Origin: UBA3206 sp963623875
Lineage (GTDB): Bacteria; Bacillota_I; Bacilli_A; Acholeplasmatales; Anaeroplasmataceae
Length of the DNA: 64,000 bases
Direction: 5' to 3'
Assembly (NCBI GenBank): GCA_963623875.1
Contig: CAVFNL010000041.1
Coordinates: forward strand, 15,067-79,066
The notes beneath the pieces are model-generated. The model did no database searches, was not told the origin of the DNA, and saw only the letters and a program-made list of their open reading frames with translations. Position numbers and translations under genes: made by a program. Below are positions 24,712 through 32,651 of the stretch, in pieces (positions within the stretch are counted from its first letter, which is position 1; every line of letters begins with the position of its first letter).

Positions 24712-25135
24712 GTTAAATATAATTTCAATCATCACGGTACCTATTTGTTGGACTATAGGCTTGATTGTAGGTCTCATCTTTTGGTTTTGTTTAAAGGATT
24801 CTATGCATAAAGTATGGACATTATCCTTTGTACTTGGATTGGTTACAGCACTATTAAATCTAGGACTCATGGTATCGTGGGGACATGGATTTATACGTGA
24901 GGTAAATAAAGCGGATGGAGCTCCCGTTAGACGTTCAATTTTATCATATTTGGTAAGGCTATTAATTGCTGGATTAATATTTGCTTTTATCATTTACGAC
25001 CAAGCGTCTTCAAAGACCCCAAGATTTAATGTAATACCTGCACTTATTGGCTATTTAGTAGTAAAGGTTGTGTTTATTATAGTAAGTCTTGTAATAAATC
25101 TTAATAAAAAAGAGCAAGGGAAGGTGGACGCGTGA
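24698..25135 (+). CDS. atpI: AtpI-like ATP synthase assembly protein
   Basis: 145 residues, about four membrane helices. ATG 24698 is preferred: GGTG lies 6 bases upstream and homologous gene order supports it. AtpI proteins assist c-ring assembly. The reading frame extends back to 24623 without a ribosome site. The stop codon overlaps the atpB GTG start (GTGA). Confidence 0.75.
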   Translation: MKNNKLNIISIITVPICWTIGLIVGLIFWFCLKDSMHKVWTLSFVLGLVTALLNLGLMVSWGHGFIREVNKADGAPVRRSILSYLVRLLIAGLIFAFIIYDQASSKTPRFNVIPALIGYLVVKVVFIIVSLVINLNKKEQGKVDA

Positions 25136-25842
25136 TATTAACATCTTGGTTTAAAAATGCGTATGACTACTTGCGTGATGATTTTTCTGGGCAGGTTAAA
25201 TCTTTAATAGGAATTACAATTGTATTGATTATAGTTTCTATTATATTAGGTCACTTTATAAAGAAAGTTGATCCTGCAAAGAAAACGCCATTATGGCTTG
25301 TGCCACTTATATTTATAGTCGATTTAATAAATACATTTACTAAATCAAATATAGGTAAAAGATGGAAAGCATACGCACCTTATTTCTTAGCTTTAGCAAT
25401 TTATTTGTTTGTGGCTAATACATGCGGTATATTTGCGATGGATAACCCAACATCATATATCGTATTAAACTTTGGTTTGGCCTTGATTACATTTTTCATG
25501 GTACAAATCACAGGTATTGTTTCACAAGGACTATTAGGATATCTTAAAGGATTCATTGGGCCAGTTAAACCAATGGCATTCATTATGATACCAATCAATA
25601 TAGTTTCTGAGTTGACATTACCTATTTCAATGAGTTTACGTATACTAGGAAATATTTTATCGGGTGCAGTATTTGGAATGATGCTTAAGGGGTTATTGAC
25701 CTGGGCAGCTATACCAATATTACCAGCATTTAATTTGATTTTTGATATTGCATTCGGATTAATTCAATGCTTCGTATTCGTAATATTAACAATTATCAAC
25801 ACATCTCAAAAAGTTGATGACAAAGAAAAAATATATAGTTAG
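25132..25842 (+). CDS. atpB: ATP synthase subunit a
   Basis: 236 residues, five to six membrane helices. It forms the ion half-channels of Fo. The essential arginine is in S-L-R-I-L-G-N (~Arg169), and F-x-x-A-I-Y-L-F-V-A-N-T ahead of it is typical. It starts with GTG at 25132 behind GGAAGGTGG, overlapping the atpI stop by 4 bases; this GTGA overlap also shows UGA is a stop codon here. Confidence 0.93.
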   Translation: MILTSWFKNAYDYLRDDFSGQVKSLIGITIVLIIVSIILGHFIKKVDPAKKTPLWLVPLIFIVDLINTFTKSNIGKRWKAYAPYFLALAIYLFVANTCGIFAMDNPTSYIVLNFGLALITFFMVQITGIVSQGLLGYLKGFIGPVKPMAFIMIPINIVSELTLPISMSLRILGNILSGAVFGMMLKGLLTWAAIPILPAFNLIFDIAFGLIQCFVFVILTIINTSQKVDDKEKIYS

Positions 25843-25856
25843 AGGAGAAAATTAAC

Positions 25857-26132
25857 ATGATTCAAACATTATTATCATTATTAACAACAATTTTTGCAGT
25901 AGACGGAAGTATTGCGTCTGGTCTTGCATATCTAGGAGCTGGTATTGCAGTTCTTACAGGATTTGGTTCAGGTATTGGAGAAGGTATGGCCGCAGCTAAG
26001 GCTGTAGAAGCTGTAGGAAGACAACCTGAAGCATCAGGAAAAATCACAGTAACAATGATTATCGGTTGTGCAATAGCTGAAACAACAGGACTTTATGGAT
26101 TAATCATTGCCTTCATGTTATTAGCAAAATAA
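25857..26132 (+). CDS. atpE: ATP synthase subunit c (two-carboxylate type)
   Basis: 91 residues, a two-helix hairpin with the loop R-Q-P-E-A. The ion-binding glutamate is Glu75 in A-I-A-E-T-T-G-L-Y. Helix 1 carries a second glutamate, Glu42 in G-S-G-I-G-E-G, at the place of Gln32 in the Na+-binding c subunit of Ilyobacter, with Thr76 in place of its Ser66. A Glu/Glu pair with a following Ser is known in the Na+ rotor of Fusobacterium, so Na+ coupling is possible. ATG 25857 follows AGGAG. Confidence 0.95.
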   Translation: MIQTLLSLLTTIFAVDGSIASGLAYLGAGIAVLTGFGSGIGEGMAAAKAVEAVGRQPEASGKITVTMIIGCAIAETTGLYGLIIAFMLLAK

Positions 26133-26171
26133 TAAAGAAATAAAAATATAAAAACATTAAGGAGGTAACAT

Positions 26172-26735
26172 ATGATTTTAAGTATGAGTAAAGTTCTTCA
26201 AGATGTAGCCGATTTTGTAGATAGATGCTTAGGACCTCTAGGATCATCTGGTTTTGGTTGGAATACATTAAGAGATATAATAATTCAACTTTGCGCAACT
26301 TTAATATTATTTATTGTTATCCGTGTATTTATTTGGAAGAGAGTTACTAATATTTTAGAGGCTAGAAGAGCTGCGATTGATAAGGAATTAGTAGAAGCTA
26401 AAGAATCTAATCGTAAAGCAAGACTTCTTGCGATTGAAAATGAAGAAAAGCTTGAAGCTGCTGAAAAACAAATCAAAGAAATGCTTGATAAAGCTGAAAA
26501 AGATGCGAACATTCGCCGTGAAGAAATAATTAATAACGCTAAAGAAGAAGCTCACAGAAGACTTGTTAATGTTGAACAAGAAATTGAACAAGAAGTTCTT
26601 CAAAAGAATGCTGAAATTCATAAACAAATCGTTGATATTGCTATGCTAGCGGCAGAGAAGATTGTTGAACATGAAGTTGATCAAAATAAATATATTGATA
26701 TAGTAAATAAAATAATTGAGGAGGCTGGCAAATAA
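26172..26735 (+). CDS. atpF: ATP synthase subunit b
   Basis: 187 residues: one membrane helix (~37-56) and a long charged coiled coil rich in Glu, Lys and Ala (~65-165), forming the peripheral stalk. ATG 26172 follows AAGGAGGT. Its stop overlaps the atpH start by one base (TAATG). Confidence 0.93.
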   Translation: MILSMSKVLQDVADFVDRCLGPLGSSGFGWNTLRDIIIQLCATLILFIVIRVFIWKRVTNILEARRAAIDKELVEAKESNRKARLLAIENEEKLEAAEKQIKEMLDKAEKDANIRREEIINNAKEEAHRRLVNVEQEIEQEVLQKNAEIHKQIVDIAMLAAEKIVEHEVDQNKYIDIVNKIIEEAGK

Positions 26736-27244
26736 TGGTAGAGGCTGAGTACGCAAAAGCACTATTTGAACTTGCTAGCACTGATAAAGAAGAAATTAAA
26801 GAGGAGTTAGAAATTTTTATAGATGCTTTAGACGAAAATAAAGAAATTTATCAAATATTTGATGCTCCAAGTATAAATAATAAAGATAAAAAGGATATTA
26901 TCACTAAAGTTACAAAAGGATTTAATGATACGTTAGTTAGATTTTTATATGTTCTTGTAGATAACGGAAGACTTATAAATATTAAAGATATAACTGAAGA
27001 ATATAAATTACTTTTAAATGATAGTATGAAAGCTGTAGATGTAAATGTTACATCTAAAAATGCATTAGATGATATTCAATTAAATAAATTAAATGACCTA
27101 CTTTCTACTAAACTAGGAAGAAAGGTTAACATTATAAATATAGTGGATGATAATTTGATTGGTGGAATCAAATGCGAATATGATGGGAAATTAATTGATC
27201 TATCAGTTCGTGGTAAATTAAATCAAATTAAAAATTTACTATAA
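26735..27244 (+). CDS. atpH: ATP synthase subunit delta
   Basis: 169 residues, soluble. It links subunit b to the F1 head (OSCP-type). N-terminal V-E-A-E-Y-A-K-A-L-F-E-L-A and C-terminal G-G-I-K-C-E-Y-D-G-K-L-I-D-L-S are family hallmarks. ATG 26735 has GAGG 11-14 bases upstream and is coupled to atpF. Confidence 0.92.
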   Translation: MVEAEYAKALFELASTDKEEIKEELEIFIDALDENKEIYQIFDAPSINNKDKKDIITKVTKGFNDTLVRFLYVLVDNGRLINIKDITEEYKLLLNDSMKAVDVNVTSKNALDDIQLNKLNDLLSTKLGRKVNIINIVDDNLIGGIKCEYDGKLIDLSVRGKLNQIKNLL

Positions 27245-27259
27245 GAGAGGATTGAACTT

Positions 27260-28768
27260 ATGAGTAAAATTAATCTATCTGAAATCTCTAGTTTAATTAA
27301 ACAACAAATTGAATCATATAAAGATGAAATCAAAACTGAAACAGTTGGAACTGTTGTAGAAGTAGGAGATGGAATTGCACTTGTTCATGGTCTTGATAAC
27401 GCAATGCAATCAGAACTACTATTATTTCCAAATGATGTATATGGAATGGTTCAAAATCTTAACCTTGATTCAGTAGGTGTTATATTATTAGGAGATTCTT
27501 CACTAGTACGTGAAGGAGATATAGTAAAATGTACTGGAAGAATTCTTGAAATTCCAGTAGGAGACAATTTTATCGGACGTGTAATAAACCCACTAGGACA
27601 ACCACTAGATGGTAAGGGTGCTATAAAAGCTGAAACATTTAGACCAATAGAGAAAAAAGCTACTGGTGTTATGGAACGTCAATCAGTTAACGTACCACTT
27701 CAAACAGGTATAAAAGTTCTAGATGCGCTAGTTCCAATTGGAAGAGGACAACGTGAATTAATTATAGGAGATAGACAAACAGGTAAAACATCTATTGCGA
27801 TTGATACAATCATCAACCAAAAAGGAAAAGATGTTATTTGTATTTATGTGGCAATAGGGCAAAAGGAATCATCTGTTTCATCAATCTATGAGACATTAAA
27901 GAAATATGGAGCAATGGATTATTCAATAATTGTTGATGCTTCTGCATCTAATCCAGGACCTCTATTATATCTTGCACCATATGCCGGAGTAACTCTTGGA
28001 GAGCATTTTATGTTTAAAGGAAAAGATGTATTAGTTGTATATGATGACCTTACAAAACATGCCGTTGCATATCGTGAACTTTCATTACTATTAAAGAGAG
28101 CACCAGGACGTGAAGCTTATCCAGGAGATGTATTCTATCTACATTCGCGTTTATTAGAGCGTGCCGCAAGACTTTCTAAGGAATTAGGAGGAGGGTCTAT
28201 TACAGCTCTTCCTATTATTGAAACACAAGCTGGAGATATCTCTGCATATATTCCTACTAATGTAATTTCAATTACTGATGGACAAATATATTTACAATCA
28301 GATTATTTCTATAAGGGAATAAGACCAGCAATTAATGCCGGACTTTCTGTATCACGTGTTGGTGGTGCTGCTCAAACTAAAGCTATTAAGAAGGTATCAG
28401 GTACATTAAGACTAGACCTTGCATCGTATCGTGAATTAGAGTCATTCTCACAATTTGGTTCAGATATTGATCCTTCTACAAAAGCTAGACTAGATCGTGG
28501 AGAAAGAACAGTAGAAATATTAAAACAAGGACTTCATGAAACAATTCCTATGGCTAATGAAGCAGTAATTCTTTATTGCTTAACAAAAGGATTCTTAGAT
28601 AATATTGAAGTTTCTAATATTCTTAATTTTGAAAAAGAATTATATCGTCAATTAGACATCACTGAAGAAGGTAAAGAAATTGTTAATTATATTAATGAAA
28701 ACAAAGTATTACCTGATGCAGAAAAACTTGATAGTTTTATAAAGAAAACTAAGAAGATGTTTAGATAA
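27260..28768 (+). CDS. atpA: ATP synthase subunit alpha
   Basis: 502 residues, full length. Non-catalytic nucleotide-binding subunit of F1: Walker A G-D-R-Q-T-G-K-T (170-177), the alpha-specific arginine-finger region S-V-S-R-V-G-G (~368-374). ATG 27260 follows GAGAGG. Confidence 0.97.
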   Translation: MSKINLSEISSLIKQQIESYKDEIKTETVGTVVEVGDGIALVHGLDNAMQSELLLFPNDVYGMVQNLNLDSVGVILLGDSSLVREGDIVKCTGRILEIPVGDNFIGRVINPLGQPLDGKGAIKAETFRPIEKKATGVMERQSVNVPLQTGIKVLDALVPIGRGQRELIIGDRQTGKTSIAIDTIINQKGKDVICIYVAIGQKESSVSSIYETLKKYGAMDYSIIVDASASNPGPLLYLAPYAGVTLGEHFMFKGKDVLVVYDDLTKHAVAYRELSLLLKRAPGREAYPGDVFYLHSRLLERAARLSKELGGGSITALPIIETQAGDISAYIPTNVISITDGQIYLQSDYFYKGIRPAINAGLSVSRVGGAAQTKAIKKVSGTLRLDLASYRELESFSQFGSDIDPSTKARLDRGERTVEILKQGLHETIPMANEAVILYCLTKGFLDNIEVSNILNFEKELYRQLDITEEGKEIVNYINENKVLPDAEKLDSFIKKTKKMFR

Positions 28769-28783
28769 GGAGTGTGAAATTAT

Positions 28784-29656
28784 ATGGCAAACTCCTTACG
28801 TGAAGTAAAGGGTAGAATAGAATCTACTAAAAAAACAGCTCAAATCACTAAGGCTATGTACATGGTTTCACAATCAAAAGTGAGAAGAGCAGAAAAGACT
28901 TATAAAGATTATAAGGCTTTTATGAAATCAATTTCTGATATGACCGCATCAGTTGTATCAAAAGCAAAATTTGATTATAAGCATGATTTATTAGTTCAAA
29001 GAAATATAAAAAAGACATGCTTCTTAATAATTTCATCTGACAAAGGTCTTGCAGGATCATATAATAGTGGATTGTTTAAATATTTTGAAAATATAGTTAA
29101 AGAGCAAAATTTAAAACAAGATGAATTCATTGTTTCGACAATTGGTAAACGTGCATATAGTTATGTAAAAAAGATGAAGTATGAAAATCACCAAGATAAA
29201 CCAACGTTTATTCGTGACGATGTAATGTTTTCTGACATAGTAAGCCTTGCTAATCAAATTATTAAAGAATATTTAGATGGTGAAATTGATAAATTAGTTA
29301 TAATATATAATCATTTTATAAATTCATTATCTCAAGAAATAGAAGAAAAAGTTTTACTACCAATTGATAAAATTGATGGTGAAATTATTGATACAGATTA
29401 TATTTATGAAAGTGGTATTGAGAACACCTTAAATAAACTTTTACCAATGTATGTTCAAGATATAATCTATGGAATTATATTGGATGCAAAAACTGCGGAA
29501 CATGCCTCACGCGTAAATTCAATGCGTAGTGCAACAGATAACGCAACTGATGTAATAGATAAATTACAGGTGTTATACAATAGATCCCGTCAAGAAGCTA
29601 TCACTAATGAACTTAATGATATAGTTGGTGGATCTAATGCTATAGGAGGTAAATAA
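28784..29656 (+). CDS. atpG: ATP synthase subunit gamma
   Basis: 290 residues. Rotor shaft: the N-terminal helix R-I-E-S-T-K-K-T-A-Q-I-T-K-A-M and the C-terminal helix M-R-S-A-T-D-N-A are conserved. ATG 28784 follows AAGGAGTG. A stop 2 bases before atpD gives tight coupling. Confidence 0.95.
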   Translation: MANSLREVKGRIESTKKTAQITKAMYMVSQSKVRRAEKTYKDYKAFMKSISDMTASVVSKAKFDYKHDLLVQRNIKKTCFLIISSDKGLAGSYNSGLFKYFENIVKEQNLKQDEFIVSTIGKRAYSYVKKMKYENHQDKPTFIRDDVMFSDIVSLANQIIKEYLDGEIDKLVIIYNHFINSLSQEIEEKVLLPIDKIDGEIIDTDYIYESGIENTLNKLLPMYVQDIIYGIILDAKTAEHASRVNSMRSATDNATDVIDKLQVLYNRSRQEAITNELNDIVGGSNAIGGK

Positions 29657-29658
29657 GC

Positions 29659-31116
29659 ATGAATGGTAAAATCGTTCAAGTACAAGGACCAGTAGTAGAT
29701 GTTAAATTTGAAGATGAACTACCTAACATTAATGATGCCCTAAAAGTAAATGTTGCATCAGAGGACAATCAAGGTGTTGAAATAAAATTAACACTAGAAG
29801 TAGCACTTCATGTAGGTAATCATATAGTTCGCTGTATCGCAATGGATTCAACAAATGGTCTTGTAAGAGGAATGAATGTAGAATCAACAGGTGCTCCTAT
29901 TTCTGTTCCAGTTGGAAAAGAAACATTAGGAAGAATATTTAATGTTTTAGGAGAAACAATTGATGCAAAAGAACCACTTAAAAATGTAGAAGTAAGCCCA
30001 ATACATAAACCAGCACCAAAACTTGAAGAATTATCTAATAATGTAGAAATCCTTGAGACAGGTATTAAAGTTATTGACTTACTTGCCCCTTATATTAAGG
30101 GAGGAAAAATTGGATTATTCGGTGGTGCCGGAGTAGGTAAAACAGTATTAATTCAAGAATTAATTCATAACGTTGCTCAAGAGCACGGAGGAATTTCTGT
30201 ATTTACAGGAGTTGGTGAGCGTACTCGTGAAGGAAACGACTTATATTTTGAAATGAAGGAATCTGGAGTTATTTCTAAAACTGCCATGGTATTTGGGCAA
30301 ATGAACGAAGCCCCAGGAGCTCGTATGAGAGTTGCTTTAACAGGACTTACAATGGCAGAACATTTCCGTGATACAGAACATCAGGATGTACTATTATTTA
30401 TTGATAATATCTTCCGTTTCACACAAGCAGGATCTGAAGTATCAGCCTTATTAGGACGTATGCCTTCGGCCGTTGGATACCAACCAACACTTGCGACTGA
30501 AATGGGTAAATTACAAGAGCGTATCACATCAACTAAAAATGGATCAATTACATCTATTCAAGCTGTATATGTTCCAGCTGATGACTATACAGATCCCGCT
30601 CCAGCTACAACATTTACACATCTAGACGCAACTACAAACCTATCTCGTAAACTAACAGAGGAAGGTATTTATCCAGCTGTTGATCCACTAGCTTCAACAT
30701 CTAGAGCATTATCGCCTGATATTGTAGGTGAAGAGCATTACAATGTAGCACGTCGTGTTCAACAACTAATTCAAAGATATAATGAATTACTAGATATTAT
30801 TGCAATTCTTGGTATGGATGAATTAGGAGAAGATGATAAACTTGTTGTTAAACGTGCACGTCGTGTACGTCTATTCTTATCTCAAAATATGTTCATCGGA
30901 GGACAATTTACAGGTATTCCTGGTTCATTTGTTCCTGTATCTGAGACTATAAGAGGATTTAAAGAAATTCTTGATGGTAAACATGATGACCTACCAGAAG
31001 AAGCATTTAGACTTGTAGGAACTATTGATGATGCAGTTGCTAAAGGTCAAAAGATTTTGGCTGAAGAGAAAAAAGAAGCTGAAGAAAATGGTGCTACAAA
31101 AGAACAAGCCCAATAA
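29659..31116 (+). CDS. atpD: ATP synthase subunit beta
   Basis: 485 residues. Catalytic subunit: Walker A G-G-A-G-V-G-K-T (155-162), catalytic G-E-R-T-R-E-G (~187-193), and the D-E-L-G-E-D-D variant of the DELSEED lever. A Glu/Ala/Lys-rich C-terminal tail of ~15 residues goes slightly beyond the usual end. ATG 29659 follows AGGAGGT. Confidence 0.97.
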   Translation: MNGKIVQVQGPVVDVKFEDELPNINDALKVNVASEDNQGVEIKLTLEVALHVGNHIVRCIAMDSTNGLVRGMNVESTGAPISVPVGKETLGRIFNVLGETIDAKEPLKNVEVSPIHKPAPKLEELSNNVEILETGIKVIDLLAPYIKGGKIGLFGGAGVGKTVLIQELIHNVAQEHGGISVFTGVGERTREGNDLYFEMKESGVISKTAMVFGQMNEAPGARMRVALTGLTMAEHFRDTEHQDVLLFIDNIFRFTQAGSEVSALLGRMPSAVGYQPTLATEMGKLQERITSTKNGSITSIQAVYVPADDYTDPAPATTFTHLDATTNLSRKLTEEGIYPAVDPLASTSRALSPDIVGEEHYNVARRVQQLIQRYNELLDIIAILGMDELGEDDKLVVKRARRVRLFLSQNMFIGGQFTGIPGSFVPVSETIRGFKEILDGKHDDLPEEAFRLVGTIDDAVAKGQKILAEEKKEAEENGATKEQAQ

Positions 31117-31128
31117 AGGAGGCGTCGT

Positions 31129-31518
31129 ATGAAGTTTTTAGTATCAACTCACCAAGGACAATTATATGATGAAGAACTAGATTATGTTATTGTACATTTG
31201 AGTGATAACGAGTTTGCAATCTTAAAAGACCATATTCCACTTGTTTGTGTAATTCCTGATGGATACATTAAAATGGTACTTGGTACTGAAGAATTATACT
31301 TGGCATTATCTAATGGATTCCTTGAATTCAAAAATAATGTTGTAACAATCATTGCTCAAGAAGCGCATGTTGGTAAGAGCGAACAAAGCGCAAGAGAACA
31401 ATTAGAGCAAATAAGAAAAGACCGCTTAGAACTTAATCGTAAGGATGAAGGAGATTTCACAAAACAAGAACTTGATCTTGCAGAAAATCTTAAAAAAGCT
31501 AAAGCAGGTAGTATTTAA
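31129..31518 (+). CDS. atpC: ATP synthase subunit epsilon
   Basis: 129 residues. Beta-sandwich (~1-85) followed by the two-helix C-terminal regulatory arm rich in Arg, Glu and Lys. It couples and brakes rotation. ATG 31129 follows AAGGAGG; an intrinsic terminator comes 7 bases after the stop. Confidence 0.92.
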   Translation: MKFLVSTHQGQLYDEELDYVIVHLSDNEFAILKDHIPLVCVIPDGYIKMVLGTEELYLALSNGFLEFKNNVVTIIAQEAHVGKSEQSAREQLEQIRKDRLELNRKDEGDFTKQELDLAENLKKAKAGSI

Positions 31519-31524
31519 AAAAAT

Positions 31525-31556
31525 ATGTGGTACTTTATGGTGCCACATTTTATTTT
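31525..31556 (+). terminator. Terminator of the atp operon
   Basis: ATGTGGTAC (31525-31533) pairs with GTGCCACAT (31540-31548, one G-U), then TTTATTTTC. Confidence 0.75.
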
Positions 31557-31646
31557 CTAAAAAACATAATATTTTGCGATGTCATTTGTATATAAATTTC
31601 TTTTATTATTTAAAAAAATATAATATAATTTTTAAGAGGTGGTTAT

Positions 31647-31853
31647 ATGGAAGCAATCATTTATGCAACAATGCTTGCACTATTCTTTGGGTTATCATTT
31701 TATATATTAAGAGCAACAAGAATAGAAGAAGCATTTAAAAAAGGACATGTAACAGAAATAAGAATTGCTTATTTTGTTTTATCTTTTATAATTGCATTCC
31801 TACTAACAGAATTAGTATCAAAACTTATTTCTTTTGCAAATATTAATCTATAG
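31647..31853 (+). CDS. YwzB-like (DUF1146) small membrane protein
   Basis: 68 residues, two membrane helices (~3-20 and ~40-62) around a short basic loop. Size, topology and position just after atpC fit the DUF1146 family; ywzB has the same neighbourhood in Bacillus subtilis. Function unknown. ATG 31647 has AGAGGTGG upstream. Its last 11 bases overlap the convergent yigZ-family gene. Confidence 0.75.
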   Translation: MEAIIYATMLALFFGLSFYILRATRIEEAFKKGHVTEIRIAYFVLSFIIAFLLTELVSKLISFANINL

Positions 31854-32457
31854 GGGCAAGAATGGAGTAAGGCATTGATTCTTCTATTAGAGCTTTACCA
31901 CGCGATATACTATTAATTGTATCAATGATGGAATCTTTTATTTCTTTAGGATATGCAAGAGTTAGTGTTATAACCTCTTGAAAAGAAGTATCAAGAATTT
32001 TTATATTTTTGATATTTAAGAGCTGATTATATGCAGAATAATCAAGTCGTACAATGAGAGTGTTTAATTCTTTCTTCTCTAAAAAAGCAGCTTTTCTAAG
32101 ACACTCAGCACAAGAATCACTATATGCTCTTACAAGTCCTCCTGCGCCTAAAAGAATTCCTCCAAAATATCTTGTGACAATACACAAAACGTTAGTCACA
32201 TTATTCTTTTTTAATACATCAAGTATAGGAACACCTGCAGTCTTTGATGGTTCACCATCATCACTGCATTTTTGTATGGACATATCATCACCTAAAATAT
32301 ATGCATAACAGTTGTGAGTTGCGTCATAATATTTTTTTCTTGTAGAAGATAAAATATTATTAACGTCATCTAAGGATGAGACACTATATATAGACGTTAT
32401 AAAACGCGATTTTTGAATAATAATTTCATTTTGGTATGTTTTATCAATATACTTCAT
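31843..32457 (-). CDS. yigZ: YigZ/IMPACT-family (UPF0029) protein
   Basis: 204 residues. ATG 32457 (minus) is chosen for the GAAGG site ~9 bases upstream; the open frame goes back three more codons to a TTG that lies against that site. The N-terminal ~110 residues carry the UPF0029 signature: H-N-C-Y-A-Y, S-D-D-G-E-P-S-K-T-A-G-x-P (~70-82) and R-Y-F-G-G-I-L-L-G-A-G-G-L-V-R-A-Y (~103-119). The C-terminal ~75 residues are the EF-G domain-IV-like DUF1949. Related to the translational regulator IMPACT; bacterial role unclear. Confidence 0.9.
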   Translation of the reverse strand: MKYIDKTYQNEIIIQKSRFITSIYSVSSLDDVNNILSSTRKKYYDATHNCYAYILGDDMSIQKCSDDGEPSKTAGVPILDVLKKNNVTNVLCIVTRYFGGILLGAGGLVRAYSDSCAECLRKAAFLEKKELNTLIVRLDYSAYNQLLNIKNIKILDTSFQEVITLTLAYPKEIKDSIIDTINSISRGKALIEESMPYSILAPID

Positions 32458-32509
32458 AATTATCAACCTTCAAAAAATATTATATCATTAAAAATAATTT
32501 ATAAAAACA

Positions 32510-32538
32510 TTGAATAAAAATATATAGTTTGATATAAT
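32510..32538 (+). promoter_or_regulatory. Promoter of the cca-yhaM fusion gene
   Basis: TTGAAT (32510-32515), 17-base spacer, TATAAT (32533-32538). Transcription would start near 32545, leaving a ~107-base leader. Confidence 0.65.
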
Positions 32539-32555
32539 TTAATCGTAATAAAAAA

Positions 32556-32639
32556 GTGGCTTTAATCGAATATTATTAATTTTAAAGACACATAAATATA
32601 TTTATTAGGGAAATGTGTTTGCATTTCTTTTTGCTTTTT
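32556..32639 (+). promoter_or_regulatory. Leader with mutually exclusive hairpins (attenuator candidate)
   Basis: Hairpin A: GTGGCTTTAA (32556-32565) with TTAAAGACAC (32582-32591), one mismatch. Hairpin B, terminator-like: GAAATG (32610-32615) with CATTTC (32622-32627), then TTTTTGCTTTTT. A third pairing, AGACACAT (32586-32593) with ATGTGTTT (32613-32620), uses the 3' arm of A and the 5' arm of B, so it excludes both. This is the classical anti-antiterminator/antiterminator/terminator layout. No known riboswitch or T-box sequence is evident; the signal is unknown. Confidence 0.45.
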
Positions 32640-32651
32640 ATAGGAGATTTC

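Noticed and set aside
25132..25135. Mycoplasma-like code with UGA as tryptophan
   Set aside because: GTGA and ATGA stop/start overlaps at 25132 and 41408 and UGG-coded tryptophans with a CCA-anticodon tRNA-Trp show UGA is a stop.
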